From positions 2,046,001-2,110,000 of the forward strand of contig NZ_JALJZT010000002.1 in assembly GCF_024171405.1 (NCBI RefSeq): 64,000 nucleotides of DNA, read 5' to 3'. This DNA comes from Qipengyuania citrea. GTDB taxonomy: Bacteria; Pseudomonadota; Alphaproteobacteria; Sphingomonadales; Sphingomonadaceae. The notes beneath the pieces are model-generated. The model was not told the origin of the DNA, did no database searches, and saw only the letters and a program-made list of their open reading frames with translations. Made by a program: the position numbers and the translations under genes. Positions 46,224 to 54,502 of the stretch are shown in pieces (position 1 is the first letter of the stretch; each line of letters begins with the position of its first letter).

Positions 46224-46967
46224 ATGGACCTGCTGGCGGCCTATGCGCCGTGGCAATTGGCGGCGGCGCTTGCGGCAGCCTTCGGCTCGGCCTTCGTGCG
46301 CGGCCTGACCGGTTTCGGCATGGCGATCCTGCTGGTGCCGATCCTCGCGCTGGCATTACCGCCGGTGGAGGCGGTGCTGCTGGCCAATTTCCTCTCGCTC
46401 TTCATCGGGCTGAGCGAGGTTCGGCGGCTGGTGCGCGGGGCGGAGCGCTCGGCGTGGCGCATATCCATCCTCGTGGTGCTGGTCACCCCGCTCGGCCTGC
46501 TGGCGCTGGCTGCGACGAGCAATGACCTCGCGCGCTTCCTGATCGCGATGATTGCGCTGTCCGCCTTCTTCGCCATTCTCCTGCCGCGCCGGGCGGGTAC
46601 AGAGCCGGGGCATCTGGCAACCGGAGGGGTGGGGGTGCTGAGCGGGCTGATGACGGGCTATGCCGGAATGCCCGGCCCGCCGGTCGTGCCCTATTATGTC
46701 GGGCGGGCCATCCCGCGCGAGACGGCCAAGGCCTCGATGATGCTGATCTTCACCATTGCGGCAGGCGCGGGCCTGGTTTCGGGCGCCGCACTGGGAATCC
46801 TCGCCTGGCGCTTGCCGCTGCTGGCGGCGCTGCTGTTCCCCGCGGTATTGCTGGGCAATTGGCTGGGGGATCGCGCTGCGGGGCAGATCGGGGACGCGCT
46901 GTGGCGCGGGGTCGTCGGCGTGATTTTGGGCGGGGCTGCGCTCGCGGCGCTGCTACGCCTGCTCTAG
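46224..46967 (+). CDS. TauE/SafE-family sulfite exporter-like permease
   Basis: This 247-residue protein has about eight hydrophobic segments. It starts with AFGSAFVRGLTGFGMAILLVP, carries the ...LTGFG...P pattern and MTGYAGMPGPPVVPYYVG of the TauE/SafE permeases, and ends GAALAALLRLL. The family exports sulfite, sulfonates or other small anions. It begins 14 bases after thrS and may be co-transcribed with it, but no functional link is obvious. Confidence 0.85.
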   Translation: MDLLAAYAPWQLAAALAAAFGSAFVRGLTGFGMAILLVPILALALPPVEAVLLANFLSLFIGLSEVRRLVRGAERSAWRISILVVLVTPLGLLALAATSNDLARFLIAMIALSAFFAILLPRRAGTEPGHLATGGVGVLSGLMTGYAGMPGPPVVPYYVGRAIPRETAKASMMLIFTIAAGAGLVSGAALGILAWRLPLLAALLFPAVLLGNWLGDRAAGQIGDALWRGVVGVILGGAALAALLRLL

Positions 46968-46971
46968 GCGC

Positions 46972-47109
46972 TCAGAACGGCAGCACCGGTCCGGCGAGGA
47001 CCAGCGCAAGACCGCAGCCACCGACGATCAGCGTGCGCGCGATATCGACCACCGACTGGGCGGGGGTCTGCGTGCGGGAGAGAGCGGTGGGCTTGACCAT
47101 GACCGCCAT
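46972..47109 (-). CDS. Small hydrophobic peptide (42-45 residues)
   Basis: A minus-strand frame starting at ATG 47109 or 47100 reads MVKPTALSRTQTPAQSVVD, then a hydrophobic membrane-like segment (about residues 18-36) and ends GPVLPF. GAG lies just upstream of ATG 47109. It is convergent with the permease gene, with only four bases between their stops. Tail-to-tail position and a single plausible transmembrane segment make it a candidate small membrane protein, otherwise unknown. Confidence 0.45.
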   Translation of the reverse strand: MAVMVKPTALSRTQTPAQSVVDIARTLIVGGCGLALVLAGPVLPF

Positions 47110-47135
47110 TCTCGGCTGCAATAGCTAATGAAAGG

Positions 47136-48128
47136 TTAAGGCCGCCATCCGGCCGCGGGCATCTGTTGGCTGGCGCAATGGAACCCGCCGCCGCCGGCAA
47201 GCACGGCATCGCCCGGCAGGCCGATCGTTGCGCGGTCGGGGAACAGTTCGGCTACGGCTGCGACGCCTTCGGCATCATGCGGGCTGTCGAAGGTCGGCAC
47301 GACCACGAGATGGCTGGTGATCGCGAAATTGGCGTAGCTCGCGGGTTCGACATGGTCGCCGCTGGTGACCAGCCCGGGCGAGGGGATCTGCTTCACGGTC
47401 ACGCCCACTGCTTCGGCACGCGCCTTGGCGTCGGCGTAGATCGCGGCATTGGGATCGTCCTTGCCGGTGGCGCGTGGCAAACACAGCGTGTTGGGCGCCA
47501 CGAAGCGCGCGAGATTGTCGACATGGCCATCGGTGTGGTCGTTGATCAGCCCTTCGCCAAGCCACAGCACGCGATCAAAGCCGAGGTCGCGCTTCAGGCG
47601 CTCTTCGATGGCTTCGCGCGACAGCTGCGGATTGCGGTTGGGGTTGAGCAGGCACTGTTCGGTCGTGACCACCAGCCCCGTGCCGTCGCCGTCGATCGCC
47701 CCGCCTTCGAGGATCCAGTCCGCCACGTCGAGCGGTAGCCCCGCATCCTCGGCCAGTCCGGCGCCGACCGTCTGGTCGCCGTCCATCAGATATTTGCCGC
47801 CCCAGCCGTTGAAACCGAACCGACGCGCGGCCCGGTTGCCCGCGCCGTCGCACAGCACCAGCGGCCCGGTGTCGCGCAGCCAGACATCGCCGTAGCTGCG
47901 CCGTTCGAGCGTCGCGGCGCCCGAAACCAGCTGGCGCGCACGTGCCTCGTTGGCGGCGTCGCGGACCAGCAGGCGGACCTCCTGTCCGCTTTCGGCCACG
48001 GCATTGGCGAAGGCCGCGATCTGCTCCTGCGCGCGCGGGAGCACTGCGGGCCATTCGTCGGCATCATGCGGGAAGCCGATCCACAGCCAGTCCTGCGGTG
48101 CCCATTCGGGCGGCATGCGCAACGTCAT
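47136..48128 (-). CDS. aguA: Agmatine deiminase
   Basis: This 330-residue peptidylarginine-deiminase-fold enzyme converts agmatine to N-carbamoylputrescine and ammonia. Motifs are MPPEWAPQDWLWIGFPHDADEWP, GDVWLRDTGP, the catalytic DHTDGHVDNLARFV, and the nucleophilic cysteine in GGGGFHCASQQMP (about Cys318). The next step enzyme, N-carbamoylputrescine amidase, is not next to it in this window. It follows the M28 peptidase gene on the same strand. Confidence 0.93.
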   Translation of the reverse strand: MTLRMPPEWAPQDWLWIGFPHDADEWPAVLPRAQEQIAAFANAVAESGQEVRLLVRDAANEARARQLVSGAATLERRSYGDVWLRDTGPLVLCDGAGNRAARRFGFNGWGGKYLMDGDQTVGAGLAEDAGLPLDVADWILEGGAIDGDGTGLVVTTEQCLLNPNRNPQLSREAIEERLKRDLGFDRVLWLGEGLINDHTDGHVDNLARFVAPNTLCLPRATGKDDPNAAIYADAKARAEAVGVTVKQIPSPGLVTSGDHVEPASYANFAITSHLVVVPTFDSPHDAEGVAAVAELFPDRATIGLPGDAVLAGGGGFHCASQQMPAAGWRP

Positions 48129-48153
48129 GGACCGGTTCTCCCGCTCGGCAGGC

Positions 48154-49857
48154 TCAGGCGGCGCAGCCAGCGCCTTCGGCGGCGCAATCCTCGTCGCGCG
48201 TGCCCTTGAACTCGTCGCCCTCGTTCCAATTGGGCCAGCTGGTCGAATCGGCCAGCATGCGCCCGATGCGGTAGAACAGCGCGAGATCGCTCATCACGCC
48301 CGACCAGTTCCAGTTCGGATCGTATTCGTCCTTCGGCCCGTGATAACGGTTTTCGCGATAATCGGCGGCCACGGCGGCGCCCGCCTCGGTGCCGCCCTCG
48401 ATGAGGTCTTCGCCGCCGTCGAGATAGAGCATCGGGACGCCGCGCTTGGCGAAGGCGAAATGGTCCGAACGATAGTAATAGCCCGCCTCGGGGTTCGGAT
48501 TGGGCGTAGTCACCCGGTCATCGTTCATCAGCGCCTTGTCGAGGAACACGTCGAGCTGCGACTTGCCCGGGCCGACCACGGTCACGTCCTTCGCCGCGCC
48601 CGCCATCAGGAAGGCGTCCATGTTGATCCCGCCGACCGTCCGGTTGAGCGGGAACACCGGATTGGCGGCATAATAGTCCGCGCCGAGCAGGCCCGATTCC
48701 TCCGCGGTCACCGCAAGGAAGACGAGGCTGCGCTTGGCCGGACCGGCCTTGGCATGCGCTTCGGCCAGCGCGACCAGCGCGGCGGTGCCGGTGGCGTTGT
48801 CGACCGCGCCATTGCAGATGTCGTCGCCATCGGGTGCCGGCGTACAGCGGCCGAGATGGTCCCAGTGCGCGGTGTGCATGACATATTCGTCTGCGCGCTC
48901 GCTACCCGGCAGCATGCCGATCACGTTCTGCGAGGCGAAGGTGCGGATGTCGTTGCGGAAGCTGGTCGAGGCGGTGAGGCCAAGCGGGACGGCGGTGAAG
49001 CCTTTCTCGCGCGCTGCGGCCGAGAGTTCGCCGAGGTCCTTGCCCGCCGCGCCGAAGATATTCTCCGCGACCGCTTTCTGCACCCAGCCGTTCACCTGCG
49101 TCATCGGCGGCGGATTGTCGCCGCGCGAGGCATAGGCCTGCGGGCCCGACCAGCTGCTTTCGACCACGTTCCAGCCATAGGCCGCCGGCGCGGTGTCGTG
49201 GATGATGATCGCACCCGCCGCGCCCTGGCGACCGGCTTCCTCGTATTTATAGGTCCAGCGGCCATAGAAGGTCATCGCCTTGCCGTTGAACGGGCCATCG
49301 AGCGTTTCCGCGCCGAAATCGGGATCGTTGACGAGGATGACCGCGGTCTTGCCCGTCATGTCGAGCCCGGCATAGTCGTTCCAGCCCTTCTCGGGGGCAT
49401 TGATGCCATAGCCGACGAAGACCAGTTCGCTGTCCTCCAGCGTGGTCTGGACATCCTCGCGATAGGTCACTCCGACCCAATCGCTGGCATAGGCCAGTTC
49501 CATCGCCTCGCCTTCGCCGCCCGCAATCGTCAGCGGGGCGTAGTTCTTGCCGGTGATCTCGACCAGCGGGACATCCTGCACCCAGCTGCCGTTATTGCCC
49601 GGCTCGAGGCCTGCTTTCTCGAATTCCTCGATCAGATAGGCGACGGTCTTTTCCTCGCCCGGCGTACCCGGCGCACGGCCTTCGAATTCGTCCGAGGACA
49701 GCCGCTCGGTGACCCGCTTCATCGTCTCTTCGGACAGCGTGCCGTCGGCGACTTCGGGCAGGTCGAGGCCGGCACCTGCACCTGCATCGGGGTCCAGCCC
49801 CATGTCGCAGGCAGACAGCACCAGCGCCGCGCTCGCGGCAAGGATGAAGCGTTTCAT
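48154..49857 (-). CDS. M28-family zinc peptidase, lipoprotein
   Basis: This 567-residue exported aminopeptidase-like protein begins MKRFILAASAALVLSACDMG (lipobox near Cys17). A PA-domain-like insert (about 150-260) precedes the M28 core: HTAHWDHLG, CNGAVDNATGTAALVALAEA, AVTAEESGLLGADYYA, GGINMDAF and YYRSDHFAFAKRGVPML, containing all five zinc ligands. ATG 49857 has GAGGAAC upstream. It is a periplasmic peptidase likely releasing N-terminal amino acids from peptides. Confidence 0.93.
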   Translation of the reverse strand: MKRFILAASAALVLSACDMGLDPDAGAGAGLDLPEVADGTLSEETMKRVTERLSSDEFEGRAPGTPGEEKTVAYLIEEFEKAGLEPGNNGSWVQDVPLVEITGKNYAPLTIAGGEGEAMELAYASDWVGVTYREDVQTTLEDSELVFVGYGINAPEKGWNDYAGLDMTGKTAVILVNDPDFGAETLDGPFNGKAMTFYGRWTYKYEEAGRQGAAGAIIIHDTAPAAYGWNVVESSWSGPQAYASRGDNPPPMTQVNGWVQKAVAENIFGAAGKDLGELSAAAREKGFTAVPLGLTASTSFRNDIRTFASQNVIGMLPGSERADEYVMHTAHWDHLGRCTPAPDGDDICNGAVDNATGTAALVALAEAHAKAGPAKRSLVFLAVTAEESGLLGADYYAANPVFPLNRTVGGINMDAFLMAGAAKDVTVVGPGKSQLDVFLDKALMNDDRVTTPNPNPEAGYYYRSDHFAFAKRGVPMLYLDGGEDLIEGGTEAGAAVAADYRENRYHGPKDEYDPNWNWSGVMSDLALFYRIGRMLADSTSWPNWNEGDEFKGTRDEDCAAEGAGCAA

Positions 49858-49963
49858 CGCGGAGGTTCCTCTTCTCACATCTCGCATTGCGCGCGCTTGT
49901 GTCAGCATGGCGGGACGAGGGCAAGCTTGCGCGGGCGCGCAGGCGGCGGCAGGGATGCCGGCG

Positions 49964-52645
49964 ATGGCTGCCGACTGGACCTCCGCGCTGAACCGCGCCC
50001 GCGACCATGCGCCCTTTCTTGCGCGTGCGCTGGAGCGCCGACCCGACTTGGCCCGGATGCTGGCCGAGGGCGCGGGCGAAGAGGCGCTGCTGGCGGCCAA
50101 GCAGGTCACGGAAGCCGACGTGGCAACGGCGCTGCGGCGCGAACGGCTGGGCCTGGCGCTGGTGCTGGCGGTGAGCGACCTCGCGGGGGCCTTCGATCTC
50201 GAGAAGGTCATGCGCGAACTGTCGACCTTTGCCGACCGCGCGCTGCATGCGGCACTCGCGGCGGCGATTCGCAAGCGCGTGCCCGATGCCGAGCCAGCGG
50301 GAATGATCGGCCTCGCTCTGGGCAAGCATGGCGCGGGCGAGCTCAACTATTCCTCCGACATCGACCCCATCCTGCTCTACGAGCCCGAGCAGCTACCCCG
50401 GCGCGAGCGGGACGAACCGGGCGAGGCGGCCCAGCGCTATGCGCGCGAAACGGTGCGACTGCTGTCGGATGTCACCAGCGAAGGCTACGTCTTCCGGGTC
50501 GATTTGCGCCTGCGTCCAGCAGCCGAAGTCAGCCCGCTGGCGATCTCGCTCGACTCGGCCATCACGCATTACGAAAGTTCGGCGCTGGCATGGGAGCGCG
50601 CGGCGTTCATACGTGCGCGGGCCTGTGCTGGCGACATCGGTGCAGGCGAGGCGTTCCTCGACCATATCCGCCCCTTCGTCTGGCGCCGCAGCCTCGACTT
50701 CGGTGCGATCGACGAGGTGCGCCGCCTGACCCACCGCATCCGCGACGAACAGCGCGGGCCCCGGGTTCCCGAGCCGGGTTACAACCTCAAGCTGGGGCGC
50801 GGCGGTATTCGCGAGATCGAATTCTTCGCCCAGACGCATCAGCTGATCCATGGCGGGCGCGACCCCTCGCTGCGGGTCCGCGGAACGCGCGCGGCGCTCG
50901 ATGCGCTAGCCGTGACCGGCCGGATATCCTCGGCGGATGCGCAAGCGCTGGGCCAAAGCTACGATGGTTTGCGGACGATCGAGCACCGGCTGCAGATGGT
51001 CGGCGACAAGCAGACGCATACGCTCCCTGCGGGGGAAGCGCTGGACACGGCCGCGCGGCTGCACGGACTGGATGGCGGCGCCGCGCTGATTGCGCTGGTG
51101 GAGGATCTCGCCCGCCCGGTCGCCGAACGGTTCGATGCCCTCCTCGACGAAGACCGGATATCGGTCCCCAAGAGCGCGCCGCACGTCGTGGCCGACACCG
51201 GCAGCGCGCCCGACATCCCCGTCGAACTGGTCGAACGCATGAGCCAGTGGACCGGCGGCCGGTATCCGGCGCTGCGCAGCACTGCTGCGCTCAGCGCCTT
51301 CGAAGCGATCCGCCCCGACCTGCTGTCCTCGATCGCGGATTCGCCCGACCCCGCGGCTGCCGCAGTGCGCTGGGAAAGTCTGATCGCGCGCCTGCCCAGC
51401 GCGATCAATTTGTTCCGCCTGCTCGAAGCGCGCCCCGGCCTGTTTGCGCTGATTGCCGATTGCCTGACGCTCGCGCCGCCGCTGGCCGAGGATTTGTCGC
51501 AGCGGCCCGAACTGCTCGACGCGCTGATCGACCGTACAGCGCTCGACCTGCCGGGCAGCGTTGCCGAGCTCGCAGCGCACATGGGTCGGCGCGAACGCGG
51601 CGACGATTACGAGATGCAGCTCGACCGGCTGCGCGTGGTCACGGGCGAAACCCGTTTCGCGCTCGCAGTACAGCTGGTGGAGGCGGCACATGATCCGCTG
51701 GCCATCGCTGCCGGGCTGGCGCGTACGGCAGAGGCTGCTTTGCAGGTTGCGGTGGCAGCGGCCGAGGAGGAATTTGCCGCAAAGCATGGCCGGATCGCGG
51801 GCAGCGAACTTGTCGTGGTCGGGCTGGGGCGGCTGGGCGGCGGGGTGCTGACGCATGCGTCCGATCTCGACATCGTCTATCTTTTCACCGGCACGCATGA
51901 AGGCGAATCGGATGGCGAGCGACCGCTTGGCGCGACGCTCTATTTCAATCGTCTCGCCCAGCGGGTTACCGCCGCGCTCAGCGTCCCGACAGCGCAGGGC
52001 GCGCTTTACGAAGTCGACACGAGGCTGCGACCGCAGGGCAATCAGGGGCCGCTTGCGGCCAGCGTTGAGAGCTTTGCGCGCTACCAGCGCGAGGATGCCT
52101 GGACGTGGGAGCATATGGCGCTCACCCGCGCACGGGTGCTGGTGGGGAGCGATGCCGCGCGTGCCGAGGTCGGCGAACTGGTCACGTCGATCCTGTGCCG
52201 CGAACGCGATCCCGATAGCCTGCGCAAAGACGTGCTCACGATGCGCGGCGAGATGGCAGCGCACAAATCGGCCAAGGGACCGCTCGATGCCAAGCTGCTG
52301 CGCGGCGGGCTCGTCGATATCGAATTCCTGGTGCACTACCTGCAATTGCGCGATCGCGCTGCGCTTGGCCCCGATCTGGGACCGGTTATCGGCAAGCTGG
52401 TCGCCGCCGGGAAGCTGCCGCCCGCGCTTGCGGGCGCGCACCGCTTGATGACGCGGCTGCTGGTCGGTACGCGGCTGCTTGCGCCCGACCTGGCCCGCCC
52501 CAATCCTGCGGCCGCGGCGCTGCTGGCGCGGCAGAGCGGGTGCGGCGACTATGCGGATCTGACGCATTGCCTGCGCGCTGCGCGTCACGATGTAGCCGCG
52601 GCATGGCAGGATGTGTTCGGCGAAACCCTGGAGATGGACGAATGA
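49964..52645 (+). CDS. glnE: Bifunctional glutamine synthetase adenylyltransferase/adenylyl-removing enzyme
   Basis: This about 893-residue protein controls glutamine synthetase by adding and removing AMP. Two nucleotidyltransferase domains are visible: the N-terminal removing domain, GKHGAGELNYSSDIDPILLYE, and the C-terminal adding domain, GLGRLGGGVLTHASDLDIVYLF, separated by a regulatory linker. Length fits. ATG 49964 (MAADWTS) is chosen with AGGG nine bases before; several in-frame upstream starts exist. Its stop overlaps the next gene by ATGA. Confidence 0.96.
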   Translation: MAADWTSALNRARDHAPFLARALERRPDLARMLAEGAGEEALLAAKQVTEADVATALRRERLGLALVLAVSDLAGAFDLEKVMRELSTFADRALHAALAAAIRKRVPDAEPAGMIGLALGKHGAGELNYSSDIDPILLYEPEQLPRRERDEPGEAAQRYARETVRLLSDVTSEGYVFRVDLRLRPAAEVSPLAISLDSAITHYESSALAWERAAFIRARACAGDIGAGEAFLDHIRPFVWRRSLDFGAIDEVRRLTHRIRDEQRGPRVPEPGYNLKLGRGGIREIEFFAQTHQLIHGGRDPSLRVRGTRAALDALAVTGRISSADAQALGQSYDGLRTIEHRLQMVGDKQTHTLPAGEALDTAARLHGLDGGAALIALVEDLARPVAERFDALLDEDRISVPKSAPHVVADTGSAPDIPVELVERMSQWTGGRYPALRSTAALSAFEAIRPDLLSSIADSPDPAAAAVRWESLIARLPSAINLFRLLEARPGLFALIADCLTLAPPLAEDLSQRPELLDALIDRTALDLPGSVAELAAHMGRRERGDDYEMQLDRLRVVTGETRFALAVQLVEAAHDPLAIAAGLARTAEAALQVAVAAAEEEFAAKHGRIAGSELVVVGLGRLGGGVLTHASDLDIVYLFTGTHEGESDGERPLGATLYFNRLAQRVTAALSVPTAQGALYEVDTRLRPQGNQGPLAASVESFARYQREDAWTWEHMALTRARVLVGSDAARAEVGELVTSILCRERDPDSLRKDVLTMRGEMAAHKSAKGPLDAKLLRGGLVDIEFLVHYLQLRDRAALGPDLGPVIGKLVAAGKLPPALAGAHRLMTRLLVGTRLLAPDLARPNPAAAALLARQSGCGDYADLTHCLRAARHDVAAAWQDVFGETLEMDE

Positions 52646-53115
52646 CCAAGACCTATGGCGAAGGCGATGCCTTTCCCGATTTCACCATGGAAACGCCCGA
52701 TGGCGGCACGCTGACCAAGGCCGACCTGGCGGGAAAGAAGGCGGTGATCTTCTTCTATCCCAAGGACAACACCCCGGGCTGCACCACCGAGGCGAAGGAT
52801 TTCTCCGCGCTCAAGCCCGAGTTCGACAAGGCGGGCGCGGCGCTGCTCGGAGTCAGCAAGGATTCGGCCAAGAAGCACCAGAACTTCATCGCCAAGCACG
52901 ATCTCACCGTCGCGCTGGCAACCGACGCGGCCGAGGGCGGGCTTTCGGATACGCTCGGCGTCTGGGGCGAGAAGCAGATGTATGGAAAAACCTTCATGGG
53001 GATGATCCGCTCGACCTATCTGCTCGACGAGAAGGGCCGGATCCTGCGCGTCTGGCCGAAGGTGAAGGTCAAGGGCCACGCGGAGGAGATGCTCGCGGCG
53101 GTCCGCGGCGGCTGA
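52642..53115 (+). CDS. bcp: Single-cysteine BCP-type peroxiredoxin
   Basis: This 157-residue thioredoxin-fold peroxidase has the peroxidatic cysteine in NTPGCTTEAKDFS (about Cys47). It is the only cysteine in the protein: the resolving cysteine five residues later seen in E. coli BCP is absent, so it must use an external thiol or an alternative reductant. It reduces hydrogen peroxide and organic peroxides in the cytoplasm. It is coupled to glnE by an ATGA overlap. Confidence 0.93.
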   Translation: MTKTYGEGDAFPDFTMETPDGGTLTKADLAGKKAVIFFYPKDNTPGCTTEAKDFSALKPEFDKAGAALLGVSKDSAKKHQNFIAKHDLTVALATDAAEGGLSDTLGVWGEKQMYGKTFMGMIRSTYLLDEKGRILRVWPKVKVKGHAEEMLAAVRGG

Positions 53116-53670
53116 CGTGTCTCCTCGCCAGCACCGGTCTGCCGCGCTGGATTCAGGCGGCTGTCGGTGCGCGGCGCGCTGAACCGAGGGGCGGCAGCCC
53201 TCCGCCACGCTACGGCGCGCGAGGGCAGGCGGTCCGGTGCGGAATGCGATTCGCCGGGCGAAGCGAAAAGCGGCCCGCCAGGGCGCATAATGGGCTAAGT
53301 CCGTGAATTCACGTCAGATATTCTCAAACGAATCATTGACCGTGCAATCGCCATTATTGCGTTCGGCCCGAAGCATTTTCACGGCCCCGGAACGACGTTC
53401 AGGGGTAACCTACAGAAAATAAAGCGAAAAATCGCTGGGGCCGGGTCTCTTGGGAGCGGCAGGGGTAGCGGTAAACGACTCAACGCGTTTCGCAGGCAAC
53501 CTGCCGCGCGGTTACTGCGCAGCTATTGCTTGATTAACTTTTCTGCCGATAACCCAAACTCACAAGAAGCCGGGGGGTTCCGGCGCAGACTGAAAAGGGC
53601 GGAAACGGCCGGGACGCCGGGATCGCCAAAAATCGAACAGGCGCGCAAAGCGCCGGATGGACGGGTTAGC
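53116..53670. other. Long non-coding stretch before the M23 peptidase
   Basis: About 555 bases with no supportable gene. It has lower GC than the flanks in the middle and contains a perfect 12-bp palindrome CGTGAATTCACG at 53302-53313. The M23 peptidase presumably has its promoter in the AT-richer second half (around 53330-53550). No structured RNA family was recognised. Confidence 0.6.
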
Positions 53671-54348
53671 ATGATCACCAAGCGCACTTCGCTTGTTCTC
53701 GCATTGATGGCTGGTTTCGGCATTGCCGCCGCTCCGGCCCATGCGCAGGAAACCAACGCCGCGGCCGCTGTCGGCGCGATCGACATGAGCAAGGTCACCG
53801 CACCCGCCCAGGCTGGCGACGACGCGCAGTTCCAGCAGCTGTTCGCCAAATGGGACGAACTCGATCGTACGACCCCGGCCGCTGCCCGGGTTTCGGTCCC
53901 TTCGCGCATGCCGCTCGACGACACGCGGCTGACCAGCGATTACGGCATGCGGACCCACCCTGTGCTCGGCGGTCGCCGCAGCCACAAGGGTGTCGACCTG
54001 TCCGCGCCGACCGGTACGCCGATCTACGCGACTGCGGATGGTTACATCAGCAAGGCGGAATGGTTCTCGAGCTACGGCAAATATGTCTCGATCGAACACG
54101 GCGCGAACCTGCAGACCCGCTTCGCGCATATGTCGGATATCGCGGTGACTGCGGGAAGCCGCGTCAAGAAGGGCGATATCATCGGCTATGTCGGTTCGAC
54201 CGGCCGTTCGACCGGCCCGCACCTGCATTATGAAGTCCGCATCGACGGCAAGGCGGTCAACCCGGTTCCCTATATGGTCGAATCGGAAGCACAGCGCGCT
54301 TTCGCGCTCGCCACCGGCCAGGGCGGCCAGGGTGACGGCGAAGAATAG
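53671..54348 (+). CDS. M23-family (LytM) murein endopeptidase, exported
   Basis: The 225 residues have a signal peptide (LVLALMAGFGIAAAPAHAQ). The M23 catalytic domain follows: TSDYGMRTHPVLGGRRSHKGVDLSAPTGTPIYA (zinc ligands H and D in HKGVD), then the signature HLHYEVR with GSTGRSTGP before it. It likely cleaves peptidoglycan cross-bridges in the periplasm, contributing to growth or division. ATG 53671 is the start that fits the signal peptide. An intrinsic terminator follows. Confidence 0.94.
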   Translation: MITKRTSLVLALMAGFGIAAAPAHAQETNAAAAVGAIDMSKVTAPAQAGDDAQFQQLFAKWDELDRTTPAAARVSVPSRMPLDDTRLTSDYGMRTHPVLGGRRSHKGVDLSAPTGTPIYATADGYISKAEWFSSYGKYVSIEHGANLQTRFAHMSDIAVTAGSRVKKGDIIGYVGSTGRSTGPHLHYEVRIDGKAVNPVPYMVESEAQRAFALATGQGGQGDGEE

Positions 54349-54376
54349 GATTTTAGCCCTTCAAGGGTCGCAAAAG

Positions 54377-54407
54377 AGGCGGTGGGAGCGATCCTGCCGC
54401 CTTTTTT
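54377..54407 (+). terminator. Intrinsic terminator of the M23 peptidase gene
   Basis: AGGCGG (54377-54382) pairs with CCGCCT (54397-54402); the inner GGA/TCC segment extends the stem to 11 pairs with two G-U wobbles. A run of six T (54402-54407) follows. It isolates the peptidase from the synthetase downstream. Confidence 0.85.
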
Positions 54408-54502
54408 CTTGCCCATGCGAGAGGCTTAGGTAGGTTTCTTCTCGAAACTGGACCAGTCCGCGGCAGAACGCCGGACCGGCAGACAGGAGAGAGAAGCCCA
54501 TC

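Noticed and set aside
53437-53670. Riboswitch (for example c-di-AMP type) ahead of the M23 peptidase
   Set aside because: No conserved core could be matched by eye, and this class is not usual in alphaproteobacteria.
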